This document shows, piece by piece, positions 50,371 to 59,466 of a DNA stretch of 64,000 nt. The notes under the pieces are model-generated. The model made no database searches, was not told the DNA's origin, and saw only the letters and a list, made by a program, of their open reading frames with translations. How positions within the stretch are numbered: the stretch's first letter is position 1; each line of letters opens with the position of its first letter. Both the position numbers and the translations under genes were made by a program. The DNA comes from Pseudomonadota bacterium. Its GTDB lineage: Bacteria > Pseudomonadota > Alphaproteobacteria > Rhizobiales > Xanthobacteraceae. The stretch is from contig QEVP01000014.1 in NCBI GenBank assembly GCA_003576765.1, positions 22,644 to 86,643 of the forward strand, in the 5' to 3' direction.

Positions 50371-52473
50371 GTGAAAGCGCGTCGCGACGCCGCAGTCCGC
50401 AGCGTCAGGATCATGATGGCGGCTTGCGTCGTGGGCCCGATGCTGCTGTTCGCCTACGCGGCGTGGAGCAGCCACCGCAGCGCCCATGCGCTCGCCGACG
50501 AGCGCATCCTGCGGACGCTGCAGATCGTCTCCGAACAGGCGCTGCGGGTGTTCCAGTCGATCGACGTCACCTTCGGCAGCATCGAGCAGATGGCCGCGAG
50601 CGATCTGCCGCAGGCCGAACTCAACGAGCGGCTCAAGCAGATGGTGCTGGTGCTGCCCGACGTCGAGGCGATCTGGCTCATCGATCCGCAGGGGCGAATC
50701 ACCGCGTCGTCGTCGAAATATCTGATGGGCAACGAGACCGTGGTGCCGCCGCCTGTCGAGGCGGCCCCGGCGCAGTCGAGGCCCGGATCGTCGATGAGGA
50801 TCGGCGACGTCGTGGTCGGGGCGGCGCGCGAGGCCGCGTTCTTCCCGGTGTTCGCAAGGCGCGACGGTCGCGACGGCCGCTTTGCCGGCATGACCGTGGT
50901 GTCGGTGCTGCCCGCCGCCTTCGAGCGCTTCTACAGGCAACTCGCCGAGGACGACAGCGTCAGCTTCGCGCTGCTGCGCGAGGACGGCGCGGTGCTGGCG
51001 CGCTATCCGGGCGGCTCGCGCGGCATCAAGCTCGATCCCTCGGGCGCGTTCCGGCGCGCGGTGGACAGTGGCGCCATGGTGACGCCGCACACCACGATCT
51101 CCGGCGTGGACGGCGTCGAGCGCCGCTTCGCCGTTCAGCGGCTCACCAACTTTCCGCTCTATCTGGTCTCGACCTCGCGCGTCGCCGATATCGACGCACA
51201 GTGGCTGGCGCAGGTGGCGACCTATTTCGTCGTCATGATGGCCGTGGTGGTGCCGCTATTGTTGCTGTTGCGGCTGGTGTTGCGGCGCACGGAAGAGGTT
51301 TACAGCGAAGCCTCGCGCCGCGAAATCGCCGAAGCCAACCTGCGGCAGTCGCAGAAGATGGAGGCGATCGGCCAGCTCACCGGCGGCGTGGCCCACGACT
51401 TCAACAATCTCTTGACCATCGTCATCGGCAACCTCGATTCGGCGCTGCGGCAGAAGCCGGAGGGGCGGCTCGAGCGCGCGCTGGTCAACGCGATGTCGGG
51501 CGCCGAGCGGGCGGCGCAACTGACGCGGCGGCTGTTGGCGTTTTCGCGCAAGCAGCCGCTCAAGCCGCGCCCGATCGACGCCAACGGGCTCGTCGCCGGC
51601 ATGCTGGAGTTGCTGGCGCGCTCGCTCGGCGAGAATGTCACGATCGACACCGTGTACGCCAAGGAGCTGTGGCCGGTGGAAGCCGATCCCGTTGAACTGG
51701 AATCCGCGCTCCTCAACCTTGCGATCAACGCCCGCGACGCGATGAAGGGCAACGGCCGCCTGACCATCCGCACCGCCAACGCCACCCTCGATGGTGCCGG
51801 CGGTGCCTTCGATGGCCCGGCCCCCGGCGATTACGTTCTGATCGCGGTGACCGACACCGGCGAAGGCATGTCGCCGGATGTGGTCGAGAAGGCGTTCGAT
51901 CCGTTCTTCACCACCAAGGCGCCGGGCGCCGGCACCGGCCTCGGACTGAGCCAGGTCTACGGCTTCGTCAAGCAGTCCGGCGGCTATACCCGTATCGTCA
52001 GCGAGGTCGACCGCGGCACCACGATGATGCTTTATCTGCCGCGTGCGGCTTCGGCGCCTGCGGACGCGCGCGCGCCGGCGGCGCAGACACGGTCCTCCGG
52101 CGTCGGCCATACCGTGCTGGTGGTCGAGGACGATGGCGCGGTGCGCAGCTACATCGTCGAGGTGCTGCGCGATCTCGGCTACACGGTGATCGATGTCGGC
52201 GACGGCGAAGCGGCGTTGCAGCTTGTCGAGCAGCAGGATCAGCCGATCGACTTGCTGCTGACCGACGTGGTGATGCCGCGCATGAACGGCCGCATGCTGG
52301 CCGAGGCGGTCGAGCGGCAGCGGCCCGGCATCAAGGTGCTGTTCATGACCGGCTATGCCCGCGATGCCATTGCCCAGGACGGGCGGCTCGAATCCGGCAT
52401 CACGCTGATTCAGAAGCCGATCGTGCGCGACGATCTCGCCGCGCGCATCGAGGCGCTGCTGGCGTCAGGGTAG
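50371..52473 (+). CDS. Membrane hybrid histidine kinase with Cache-like sensor and receiver
   Basis: 700 aa from the GTG at 50371. Membrane helices at about 14-33 and 285-310 enclose a periplasmic double-Cache-like sensor (LRTLQIVSEQALRVFQSIDV ... YLVSTSRVADIDAQW). The kinase core has SQKMEAIGQLTGGVAHDFNN with His342, LLNLAINARDAM (N box), TDTGEGMSPDVVEKAFDPFF and GTGLGLSQVYGFVKQSGG. A receiver follows, with acceptor Asp632 in LLLTDVVMPRMNG and the lysine in LIQKPI. The lone receiver at the end suggests a phosphorelay or feedback. There is no separate response regulator gene next to it. Confidence 0.9.
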   Translation: MKARRDAAVRSVRIMMAACVVGPMLLFAYAAWSSHRSAHALADERILRTLQIVSEQALRVFQSIDVTFGSIEQMAASDLPQAELNERLKQMVLVLPDVEAIWLIDPQGRITASSSKYLMGNETVVPPPVEAAPAQSRPGSSMRIGDVVVGAAREAAFFPVFARRDGRDGRFAGMTVVSVLPAAFERFYRQLAEDDSVSFALLREDGAVLARYPGGSRGIKLDPSGAFRRAVDSGAMVTPHTTISGVDGVERRFAVQRLTNFPLYLVSTSRVADIDAQWLAQVATYFVVMMAVVVPLLLLLRLVLRRTEEVYSEASRREIAEANLRQSQKMEAIGQLTGGVAHDFNNLLTIVIGNLDSALRQKPEGRLERALVNAMSGAERAAQLTRRLLAFSRKQPLKPRPIDANGLVAGMLELLARSLGENVTIDTVYAKELWPVEADPVELESALLNLAINARDAMKGNGRLTIRTANATLDGAGGAFDGPAPGDYVLIAVTDTGEGMSPDVVEKAFDPFFTTKAPGAGTGLGLSQVYGFVKQSGGYTRIVSEVDRGTTMMLYLPRAASAPADARAPAAQTRSSGVGHTVLVVEDDGAVRSYIVEVLRDLGYTVIDVGDGEAALQLVEQQDQPIDLLLTDVVMPRMNGRMLAEAVERQRPGIKVLFMTGYARDAIAQDGRLESGITLIQKPIVRDDLAARIEALLASG

Positions 52474-52510
52474 AGTTTTGTTTCGACGCGTGTTCTTCAC
52501 GCGAACCGGC
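52473..52510. repeat. Partial family B repeat on the hybrid kinase stop codon
   Basis: Reads from the stop: TAGAGTTTTGTTTCGACGCG, TGTTCTTCACGCGAACCGG. Only the middle words of family B are kept; the first hairpin is missing. Confidence 0.6.
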
Positions 52511-52548
52511 CGTCGCCGGGCCGTCGCGCATGCCCACGGCATCGGCGG

Positions 52549-53754
52549 TCAAGCGACGACGCCGGCGTCGCGCAGCGTCGCGATCTCGGTCTCGTCGTAG
52601 CCTGCGTCGCGCAGGATGGCGTCGCTGTGCTCGCCGATGCCGGGCGGCCGGCGCGGCGCCACCTTGGCGGCGCCGTCGATCCAGATCGGGCTGGCGATGG
52701 TCAGCGTGTCGCTGTCCGCGAACGGAATCAGCACGTCGTTGTCGCGCATCTGCTTGTCGTCCTTGAGGTCGCCGAGCAGGCCGACCGCGCCGAAGACCAG
52801 CCCCGTGCCGTCGAGAATGGCGCGCCACTGCGCGAGGTCTTTTGTCGCGAACGTCTTGTCGAGGATTTCGATGAGTTCGACCGAGTGGTTGTGGCGCTCC
52901 GCCTTGGTGGCGAAGCGCGGCTCGTCGATCAGCGTCTCCAGCCCGAGGCAGCGCGCGAGCACCGGCCATTGCCGCTCCTCGCTGAGCAGCGACAGGATGA
53001 TCCAGCGGCCGTCGCGGCAGCGGTAGTGATTGGTGACGGCGTTGAGCGCCCGCTCGCGCGGCCGGCGCGGCTGAAAGCGTGCGCCGCACAGCGCCGCCTG
53101 CGCCAGCGTGCCGTTCGCCCACAGCCCGTTGGCCATCAGGTTGGAGCGCACATGCGCGCCCTTGCCGGTCCGCTCGCGCCGGTACAGCGCGGTGACGATG
53201 GCCCCGTAAAGTGCCATCGCACACGGATGGTCGCCCATGCCGGGCAGCGAGCGCGCCGGTGTCGCCTCCTCGCCGTCGCGCACCAGGTCCATCATCCCGG
53301 AGCGCGCCCACCACGCGTTGGTATCGAAGCCGGGCTTGTTGGCTTCCTCGCCGATCTCGCCGTAGCCGGTGAACGAGGCATAGATCAGCCGCGCGTTGAG
53401 CGGGGCGAGTTCGGCATAGGTGATGCCGAGGCGGCCGCGCACCGCCGGCGGAAAATTGGTGATGAAGACGTCTGCGTCGGCGACCAGGCGATGCAGCACG
53501 GCGCGGCCTTGCGCCGTTGCGAGATCGAGCGCGAGGCCCTGCTTGTTGCGCGATTCGATGAGCCACGCATAGTTGTGCTCGCTGACCGGATAGCCCGGCT
53601 GGTTCGGCAGGTGGCGATAGGGATCGCCGCTGCCCGGCGGCTCGATCTTGATGACGCTGGCGCCGAAATCCGACAGTACGGTCGCGGCCGCGGGCGCGGC
53701 GATGAAGCTGGCGCAGTCGATCACCTTGAGGCCGGCAAAAATGCCGTTGTCCAT
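52549..53754 (-). CDS. CaiB/BaiF-family CoA transferase
   Basis: 401 aa from the ATG at 53754 (GGGAG ten bases upstream); longer open sequence upstream overlaps a repeat. A class III CoA transferase: GLKVIDCASFIAAPAAATVL, DFGASVIKIEPPGSGDPYR, ESRNKQGLALDLATAQGRAV (nucleotide part) and the region FDTNAWWARSGMM with the expected catalytic aspartate, then GMGDHPCAMALYGAIVTALY. It moves CoA between carboxylic acids by way of a mixed anhydride. No neighbour gives away the substrate. Confidence 0.88.
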   Translation of the reverse strand: MDNGIFAGLKVIDCASFIAAPAAATVLSDFGASVIKIEPPGSGDPYRHLPNQPGYPVSEHNYAWLIESRNKQGLALDLATAQGRAVLHRLVADADVFITNFPPAVRGRLGITYAELAPLNARLIYASFTGYGEIGEEANKPGFDTNAWWARSGMMDLVRDGEEATPARSLPGMGDHPCAMALYGAIVTALYRRERTGKGAHVRSNLMANGLWANGTLAQAALCGARFQPRRPRERALNAVTNHYRCRDGRWIILSLLSEERQWPVLARCLGLETLIDEPRFATKAERHNHSVELIEILDKTFATKDLAQWRAILDGTGLVFGAVGLLGDLKDDKQMRDNDVLIPFADSDTLTIASPIWIDGAAKVAPRRPPGIGEHSDAILRDAGYDETEIATLRDAGVVA

Positions 53755-53773
53755 GGGGCATCGCTCCCGTCGG

Positions 53774-53859
53774 GTGGAAACCGGTTCGCGTGAAGACAAC
53801 GCGACAAAACAAGCCCAAGAGCTTCGCCTCTTGATCCCATCGAGAGGCGGAAAAGCTCT
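53774..53859. repeat. Family B repeat (inverted copy)
   Basis: Reads GTGGAAACCGGTTCGCGTGA, AGACAACGCGACAAAACAAG, then the hairpin CGCCTCTTGATCCCATCGAG and AGGCGGAAAAGCTCT. It lies directly upstream of the CoA transferase gene, between it and the divergent secreted-protein gene, so here it is in a promoter region rather than after a stop. Confidence 0.7.
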
Positions 53860-53966
53860 GGCGGATATTTGATCCGTGCCCGCCGGCCGATGCAACGATG
53901 TTCTGCAAAGATGCGGTTGGCCCGGTGCATCTTGGCAGGGCAGGCGCGATTGGCTAGCCTCGCACG

Positions 53967-54617
53967 ATGATGCCTGCCGCCGCATACAGAATCGCGATGG
54001 GGGCCGCGCTGATTGCCGGCGCGGCCGTTTTTGCATTGTCGCCGATAACGCACGGGGCGCGGGCGGCCGAACTGCCGAGCGGCATCGCGCAGCTTTACAG
54101 CTCGGTGTCGATCCCGTCGCCGACCGCGGGCGCCATGACCGTCTGCTACGGTTTCGTCTGCCGCCGCCGCGTCGCGCTCCACTTTAGCGCCGCCGACCGC
54201 GGTGCCCTGACCCGCATTCTTGCCGCCGGGCGGAATTCGCCCGCCGCCGAGCGCCGCGCCGTGCAGAATGCGGTGGTCTGGTTCGACCGCAAGATGGGGC
54301 CGGTGATCGGCACCGACAAGCGAGTGGCGCGCGCCGATTTCCGCGCCGGCGCCGACAGCACCAATTTCGATTGCTGGGACACTACGCGCAATACCACGAG
54401 CCTGTTGCTGGTGCTGCGGCAGTGGGGCCTGTTGCGCCATCACGACGTCGGCGAGCCGCGCTATCGCGGTAATGCGCTGCTGTTGCAGACCCCGCACAAC
54501 ACCGCGGTGCTGGTCGAGAAGGCCACGGGGCGCCAATGGGTGGTGGACATGTGGACCCGCGCCTACGCGCAGGTGCCCGACGTGATGCCGGTCGAGCAAT
54601 GGGCGAAAAACAAATGA
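53967..54617 (+). CDS. Secreted protein, unknown; possible Cys-His-Asp (transglutaminase-like) fold
   Basis: 216 aa with a signal peptide (hydrophobic core IAMGAALIAGAAVFALS, cleavage near ARAAE at about residue 34). Two cysteines, Cys60 and Cys65 (TVCYGFVC), could form a disulfide. The C-terminal half has STNFDCWDTTRNTTSLLLVL with Cys136 at the start of a helix, TPHNTAVLVE with His177 in a strand, and RQWVVDMWTRAY with Asp194 in the next strand. This Cys-helix, His-strand, Asp-strand order is that of bacterial transglutaminase-like cysteine peptidases. The assignment is my inference. Relatives are, as far as I recall, annotated only as hypothetical. Confidence 0.65.
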   Translation: MMPAAAYRIAMGAALIAGAAVFALSPITHGARAAELPSGIAQLYSSVSIPSPTAGAMTVCYGFVCRRRVALHFSAADRGALTRILAAGRNSPAAERRAVQNAVVWFDRKMGPVIGTDKRVARADFRAGADSTNFDCWDTTRNTTSLLLVLRQWGLLRHHDVGEPRYRGNALLLQTPHNTAVLVEKATGRQWVVDMWTRAYAQVPDVMPVEQWAKNK

Positions 54618-54663
54618 CACCGGCGCGTCCCGCGTCCGGTCGCGATCGCCGTTGTCGCCGCTT

Positions 54664-54713
54664 GGAGCTTTGCTTCTGACGAGATCAGAAGCGAAGTCTT
54701 GTTCTGTTTCGAA
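54664..54713. repeat. Partial family B repeat (hairpin part)
   Basis: GGAGCTTTGCTTCTGACGAG, ATCAGAAGCGAAGTCTTG: the hairpin and a short piece behind it. Lies between the convergent secreted-protein and cold-shock genes, where it may serve as a terminator for either. Confidence 0.6.
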
Positions 54714-54773
54714 GGATGCTGTCCTTGCGCGAGGCGGCATCCGCCTCGCCTGGACGCGCGGTCGCGCCGACGC

Positions 54774-54974
54774 TCAAACCTTCAGGTTTTCCGCCGAGGT
54801 CTTGCCGCGGTTGGCGACTTCCTCGTATTCGACCGTCTGGCCCTCGTTCAGCGTGGCAAGGCCGGCTTTCTGAACCGCCGAGATGTGGACGAAGATGTCC
54901 TTTCCGCCGTTGCTCGGCTGAATGAACCCATAGCCCTTGGTGGGGTTGAACCACTTCACAGTCCCTGTAGGCAT
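54774..54974 (-). CDS. Cold-shock protein (CspA family)
   Basis: 66 aa from the ATG at 54974 ([20 protein letters not shown]). The five-stranded OB fold has both RNA-binding motifs, KGYGFI (RNP1) and DIFVHI (RNP2), and a typical [20 protein letters not shown] end. It is an RNA chaperone that melts structure. The longer start (MLAESIL before it) lacks family support. A gene-free 272-bp stretch (54975-55246) lies upstream, enough for the long leader that regulates many csp mRNAs; I see no clear promoter in it. Confidence 0.92.
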   Translation of the reverse strand: MPTGTVKWFNPTKGYGFIQPSNGGKDIFVHISAVQKAGLATLNEGQTVEYEEVANRGKTSAENLKV

Positions 54975-55246
54975 CAATATCGACTCCGCGAGCAAGTATC
55001 GAAAGGCACCCCGCGGCCGCTCGTCGGCGCGCGAAGCGCGAAACCATAAGCGGTTTGCCGCGTCCTTGATAGATTAAAAAACAGTCGGTTCATTTTGACG
55101 CATTCGAATGTTTTGAGGGCCCGCGCGGCGGCGGCCGGGGCCGGTCGATTGACTTCGCTGGCTCGCTGCCGGAGAAAGCCGGTCCCGCCGTATCGTCCGA
55201 TACGGTCTCTTCGCCGGCCGGCGCCGGCTGACCTGCGGCGCACGCC

Positions 55247-56812
55247 ATGACCGACGCGCGATCCGGCGCATCCGCCCGTAACGCCATGGAGCGGCTGACC
55301 ACGCCGGGCGTGGCGCTGGCGCTGCTTACGCTGTTCACGGCGCTGCGCGCGGTCTATGCCGGCGTTGCGGAACTGCGCACCGACGAAGCCTATTACTGGA
55401 CCTGGTCGCAGGAGAACGTTCTTTCGTTCCTCGACCATCCGCCGATGGTGGCCTGGATGGTCCGGCTCGGCACCGTGCTGTTCGGCGACACCGCGTTCGG
55501 CGTGCGCTTCGGCGGCCTGGTGGCGATGGCGGCGGCGCAGGTGCTGCTGGCCGATATCGTGCGGCGGCTTGCGCGCGACCCGCGCGTGGTGTGGCTCGCG
55601 CTTCTGATGTTCGACGCCGCGCTCTACTACGGGCTGTTCATGGCCAAGATCGCGCCGGACGTGGCGCTGATCCCGTTCGTGCTCGGCATGGTGTGGGCGC
55701 TGGTGCGGCTCATCGAGACGCAGGACGGGCGCTGGTGGGTGGCGGCGGGCGCCTTTGCCGGACTGGCAGCGCTGTCGAAATATACCGTCGTGTTCCTGCT
55801 GCCGGCGGTCGCCCTGTTCGCGCTGGTGCCGGCATGGCAGCGGCGCTGGCTGACGAGCCCGTGGCCGTGGCTCGGGCTTGTGGCGGCGCTTGCCGTCTTC
55901 TCGCCGGTGGTGATCTGGAACGCCGCGAACGACTGGGCCTCGTTCCGCTTCCAGTTCGTGCGGGCGGGCGCCGATCACGGCCTGTCGCTGCGCACACTCG
56001 GCGATTTTCTCGGCGTGCAGCTGGTGATGGTCGGGCCGGTGCTGCTGCCGGTGCTGTTGTCCGCCGTCGCGATGACCGCATGGCGCGGCTTCCGCCGTAG
56101 CGAGCCGGCCGCCGTCCTACTGGCGACGGCGGTGCTGGCGCCGCTCTGTTATTTCGTCTGGAAGTCGCTGTCGCTCAGGATCGGCGACACCTGGCCGATG
56201 TTCCTGTGGCCGCCGGCCATCGCTGTCGCCGCCATCAATCTCGCGGTGCTACGGCGTGAGCAGGGCGCATCATGGCTGGTGCAACAGACCGAGCGATGGA
56301 TTCGCATCGCGATTGCCACCGGCCTTGCCCTCGTGGTCGCGGTGTTTGTTTACTACGCGCTCGGCACCTCGCCGCTGCTCGGCCGGCTCGACCCGGTCGG
56401 CAAGGAGGCGGGCTATGCGGCGATCGCCGCGCGTGCCGAAAGCGAAATGGCCTCGACCGGCGCCACCTGGATAGCGACCACCGACTACCGCACCACCGCA
56501 ATGCTGCGCTGGCATCTGAAGGACCGCGTGCCGGTGGTGCAGATCAACGAGCGCAGCCGCTTCATCGGGTTTCGGGCGCCGGACATGGCCCGCGTCACCG
56601 GCCACACGGGGCTGTATGTGGCCGCCGCCGGCGCGGCCGACGATCCTGCGTGGCGCGCCACCACCGCGGTGCGCACGCGAGTCGGCGAGGTCGAACAGCG
56701 CTGGCGCGGCATCGTCATCGACCGCTTCGTGCTGGAAAAAATCACCGGCTGGACGCCGGACCTGAACCCGCCGCCGGCCTCGCCGCTCTATAAATGGCCG
56801 GCGCTGGCATAG
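55247..56812 (+). CDS. Glycosyltransferase family 39 (ArnT/PMT-like) membrane protein
   Basis: 521 aa with about ten to twelve membrane helices. The first loop carries LRTDEAYYWTWSQENVLSFL and DHPPMVAWMVRLG: the DE pair and the DHPP motif are the catalytic and metal features of GT-C enzymes that use polyprenyl-phosphate sugars. The last 130 residues form a soluble periplasmic part. Such proteins add sugars to lipid A, proteins or polymers in the periplasm. The acceptor is unknown. A single gene, divergent from csp and convergent with the ycjF-like gene (3-bp gap). Confidence 0.88.
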   Translation: MTDARSGASARNAMERLTTPGVALALLTLFTALRAVYAGVAELRTDEAYYWTWSQENVLSFLDHPPMVAWMVRLGTVLFGDTAFGVRFGGLVAMAAAQVLLADIVRRLARDPRVVWLALLMFDAALYYGLFMAKIAPDVALIPFVLGMVWALVRLIETQDGRWWVAAGAFAGLAALSKYTVVFLLPAVALFALVPAWQRRWLTSPWPWLGLVAALAVFSPVVIWNAANDWASFRFQFVRAGADHGLSLRTLGDFLGVQLVMVGPVLLPVLLSAVAMTAWRGFRRSEPAAVLLATAVLAPLCYFVWKSLSLRIGDTWPMFLWPPAIAVAAINLAVLRREQGASWLVQQTERWIRIAIATGLALVVAVFVYYALGTSPLLGRLDPVGKEAGYAAIAARAESEMASTGATWIATTDYRTTAMLRWHLKDRVPVVQINERSRFIGFRAPDMARVTGHTGLYVAAAGAADDPAWRATTAVRTRVGEVEQRWRGIVIDRFVLEKITGWTPDLNPPPASPLYKWPALA

Positions 56813-56815
56813 TCC

Positions 56816-57850
56816 TTATTTGTCCGTCTCTTCCTGCCGGCGCAGCAGGTCCTTTGCAAGGTCGGCCAGTGAGGGGCGCGGCAGCGCGGTGAACGGCAGC
56901 GGCCGCGTCACGTCGATGGCGGCCAGCCCGAGCCGCGCCGTGAGCAGGCCGTTGAGCACGCCCTCACCGAGCCGCGTCGAGAGTTTTGCCGCAACCCCGT
57001 GGCCGAGCATCTGCTGGATCACGCTGTCGCTCGCCGCCATGCCGCCGGTGATGGCGAGATGCGACACGGCGTGGCGCATCAGGGCCATCAGGCCGAGCGC
57101 GCCGGGCCGCCCGCCATAGAGCCGCGCCAGCTGGCGCATCAGCCGCAGCGCCGCCGCCAACACGAACAGGATGTCGATCAGCGCGCGCGGACTGACGGCG
57201 GTGACGATCGAGACGCGCTGGGCGGCGACCGACACCAGCCGCCGCGCCTCCTGGTCGAGCGGGGTCATCAGTTCGCGCTCGGCCAGGCGAATGAGGTCGG
57301 CGCCGTCGATGATGTCGCTCGTGTGGCCGGCGAGCTGGGTGCGGGCGCGCGCCAGCCGCGGATTGCCGCGCGCCAGCTTGAGGAGGTCGGCGACGATTGC
57401 CTCGGCGGCGGGGCGGTCGTCATTGGCCACCGCCTCGGCGGCGCGGGCGTGCATCGCCTCGATGGTCGCGAGCCGCGACAGCCCGAGCGCCTCGCGGATC
57501 ACCACCGCCACCAGCGCCACCACCACCACCGCGGCCAGCACCGTGCCGAGATAGCCGAGCGAGGCGCTGCGCGCGAACAGGTCCTCGATCAGGTGCGTGA
57601 CGCCGAGGCCGGCGCCAAGCAGCACCAGCCCGGCCAGCGCGCCCCAGAACAGAAGGCCCCAGCGGAAACGCTTGCGCTCCGGGACGAACGGCCCGTCGAG
57701 CGGCACCGGCAGCGCCGCCGGATCGGCTTCCGGGGTGACGCGCACGGTGCCATGGGCGAAGCGTGCGCCCTCGTCGCCGGGGTCCATCACCACGACGTCG
57801 GGGTCGTCGAGCTTGAAGGTCGCCGGGCGGCGGCGGTCGCGCATGGTCAT
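56816..57850 (-). CDS. YcjF-family (TIGR01620/DUF697) membrane protein
   Basis: 344 aa. N-terminal cytoplasmic part (FKLDDPDVVVMDPGDEG), two membrane helices at about 68-90 and 100-122, and a C-terminal DUF697 domain (SVAAQRVSIVTAVSPRALID, RPGALGLMALMRHAVSHLAI). In Proteobacteria ycjX and ycjF are adjacent; here the two overlap by 4 bp with ycjX first, so they are coupled. In E. coli the pair belongs to the phage-shock regulon, but pspABC is not here. Function unknown. Confidence 0.88.
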   Translation of the reverse strand: MTMRDRRRPATFKLDDPDVVVMDPGDEGARFAHGTVRVTPEADPAALPVPLDGPFVPERKRFRWGLLFWGALAGLVLLGAGLGVTHLIEDLFARSASLGYLGTVLAAVVVVALVAVVIREALGLSRLATIEAMHARAAEAVANDDRPAAEAIVADLLKLARGNPRLARARTQLAGHTSDIIDGADLIRLAERELMTPLDQEARRLVSVAAQRVSIVTAVSPRALIDILFVLAAALRLMRQLARLYGGRPGALGLMALMRHAVSHLAITGGMAASDSVIQQMLGHGVAAKLSTRLGEGVLNGLLTARLGLAAIDVTRPLPFTALPRPSLADLAKDLLRRQEETDK

Positions 57851-59316
57851 TGCAGCCTGTCTCCGAGCAGGAATTGCAGCGCACGGTCGAGGCGGATGTG
57901 GGGCAGCGCCGGCGCGTCATCCTCGGACCGCTCGACCGTCGGCGGGCGAAAGCGCAGGAAGCGGAAATCGGCGGCGTCGGCCGCGGCGTCAGTCAGGCCG
58001 CGAAAACCGGCCTCGCCCTTCAGCATGGCGTCGATGTCGTCGGGCAGGTCGCCGGGGAAGGTCGCGACCTCGGTCTTGCCGTCGAATGTCTGGCCGCCGG
58101 CGTGCTCGCCCTGCTCGGGCACGCCGAGGATGGCCGGCAGCGTCTCGGACCCGCGCTTGACGCGCGCTTCGCGGGTGGCGCGCACGGCGGCGAGCGCCAC
58201 CACGTCGACATCGGCGCCGCTGTCGCCGGCGCGCGAGGCGGCGCGCTCGACCATGCGCTTGAGGATCGCTTCGAGGCGGTCGTGGTTGACGTGATGCAGG
58301 TGGTCGGCCTTGGTCGCGGCGAACAGGATGCGGTCGATGCGCGGGCGAAACAGCGACGACAGAAAAGTCGAGCGCCCGACGCGGAAGCAGTCGAGGATGC
58401 CCGCGAGCGCCGCTTCGAGATCGCGCAGGGCATCGGGACCGGCATTGAACGCGGCCAGCGCATCGACCAGCACGATCTGGCGGTCGAGCCGGCTGAAATG
58501 ATCGCGGAAGAACGGCCGCACCACGGCGCTGCGATAGGCGTCGTAGCGCCGGCGCATCATCGCCCACAGCGAGCCGGACGGCGCGCTCTCGCCATCCGGC
58601 AGATCGAGCGGCGCAAACGTCAGCGCCGGCGAGCCGGCGAGATTGCCCGGCATCAGAAAGCGCCCCGGCGGCAGCAGGCTCATGGCGTAGCGCTCGTCGC
58701 GGCAGGCGCGCAGGTAATCGGTGAACAGGCCGGCGGCCTGCCGCGTTGCCGCCTCGTCCTCCTGTCCCAACGGGTTGAGCGTTGCAAGATGCGCGTGCCA
58801 GTCGCGGGCGAGACGGTCGCGCGGGGCGGTGCGCGACAGCGCGAGGCTTTCCCGCGACCACTCCTCGTAAGGCTTCGACAACAGCGGCAGGTCGAGCAGC
58901 CATTCGCCGGGATAATCGACGATGTCCAGCGTGAGCTGGCGCGTTGCGCCGCTGTGGCGCTGATAGTCGATGACGAGCCGTAGTTCGCTGATGTCCACGG
59001 TCGATTGCGGCCAGCGCCGCTCCTCGATCAGCGCCCCGACGTAAGCCTCGTAGGCAAAGCGCGGCACCGCGTCGTCGGGCTGCGGCGCCAACGCCGCGCC
59101 GGCGATGCGGCCGGTCGCCAGCGCCTCGAACACCGGAAAACGTCCGCCGCGCAGCAGCGCGTGGATCAGCGCGGTGATGAACACCGTCTTGCCGGCGCGC
59201 GACAGCCCGGTGACGCCGAGCCGCACGGTCGGGCTGAACAAACCTTCGCCGTAGTCGATCAGGGCGCGCGCCGAGACGCGGGCCTCCTCGACGAGGTCGG
59301 AAAAAGGGGAAGCCAT
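57847..59316 (-). CDS. YcjX-family (DUF463) P-loop protein
   Basis: 489 aa from the ATG at 59316, chosen since MASPFSDLVEEARVSARALI leads into the domain; more upstream codons are open but unlike the family. The P-loop is LGVTGLSRAGKTVFITALIH at about residues 34-53, followed by DIVDYPGEWLLDLPLL, which looks like a G3-like Asp-x-x-Gly switch variant, and FAATKADHLHHVNHDR, a TKAD guanine-recognition motif. So it is probably a GTPase. Co-expressed with the YcjF-like membrane protein, likely its membrane partner. Confidence 0.9.
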   Translation of the reverse strand: MASPFSDLVEEARVSARALIDYGEGLFSPTVRLGVTGLSRAGKTVFITALIHALLRGGRFPVFEALATGRIAGAALAPQPDDAVPRFAYEAYVGALIEERRWPQSTVDISELRLVIDYQRHSGATRQLTLDIVDYPGEWLLDLPLLSKPYEEWSRESLALSRTAPRDRLARDWHAHLATLNPLGQEDEAATRQAAGLFTDYLRACRDERYAMSLLPPGRFLMPGNLAGSPALTFAPLDLPDGESAPSGSLWAMMRRRYDAYRSAVVRPFFRDHFSRLDRQIVLVDALAAFNAGPDALRDLEAALAGILDCFRVGRSTFLSSLFRPRIDRILFAATKADHLHHVNHDRLEAILKRMVERAASRAGDSGADVDVVALAAVRATREARVKRGSETLPAILGVPEQGEHAGGQTFDGKTEVATFPGDLPDDIDAMLKGEAGFRGLTDAAADAADFRFLRFRPPTVERSEDDAPALPHIRLDRALQFLLGDRLQ

Positions 59317-59381
59317 CGCGGGATCAGGAATCCTTGAGATGTTACCGGCCGGCGGTAAAAATGAACCGGATCGAGGCCCCG

Positions 59382-59455
59382 CGACAACAAATTGTCGTAA
59401 CGCCCCTGCAAAACTGGCGACGAGGCGCGCGGAAATCAAGTTTGTAGGGGTTACG
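59382..59455. promoter_or_regulatory. Inverted repeats upstream of the hemolysin III gene
   Basis: A small hairpin CGACAA-CAAA-TTGTCG at 59382-59397 is followed by an imperfect long inverted repeat: GTAACGCCCCTGCAAAACT at 59397-59415 pairs with AGTTTGTAGGGGTTAC at 59440-59455. It ends 11 bp before the ATG, in the only promoter space between ycjX and the hemolysin III gene. It could be an operator or an mRNA structure over the ribosome site. Confidence 0.4.
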
Positions 59456-59466
59456 AGAGCCGGGCC

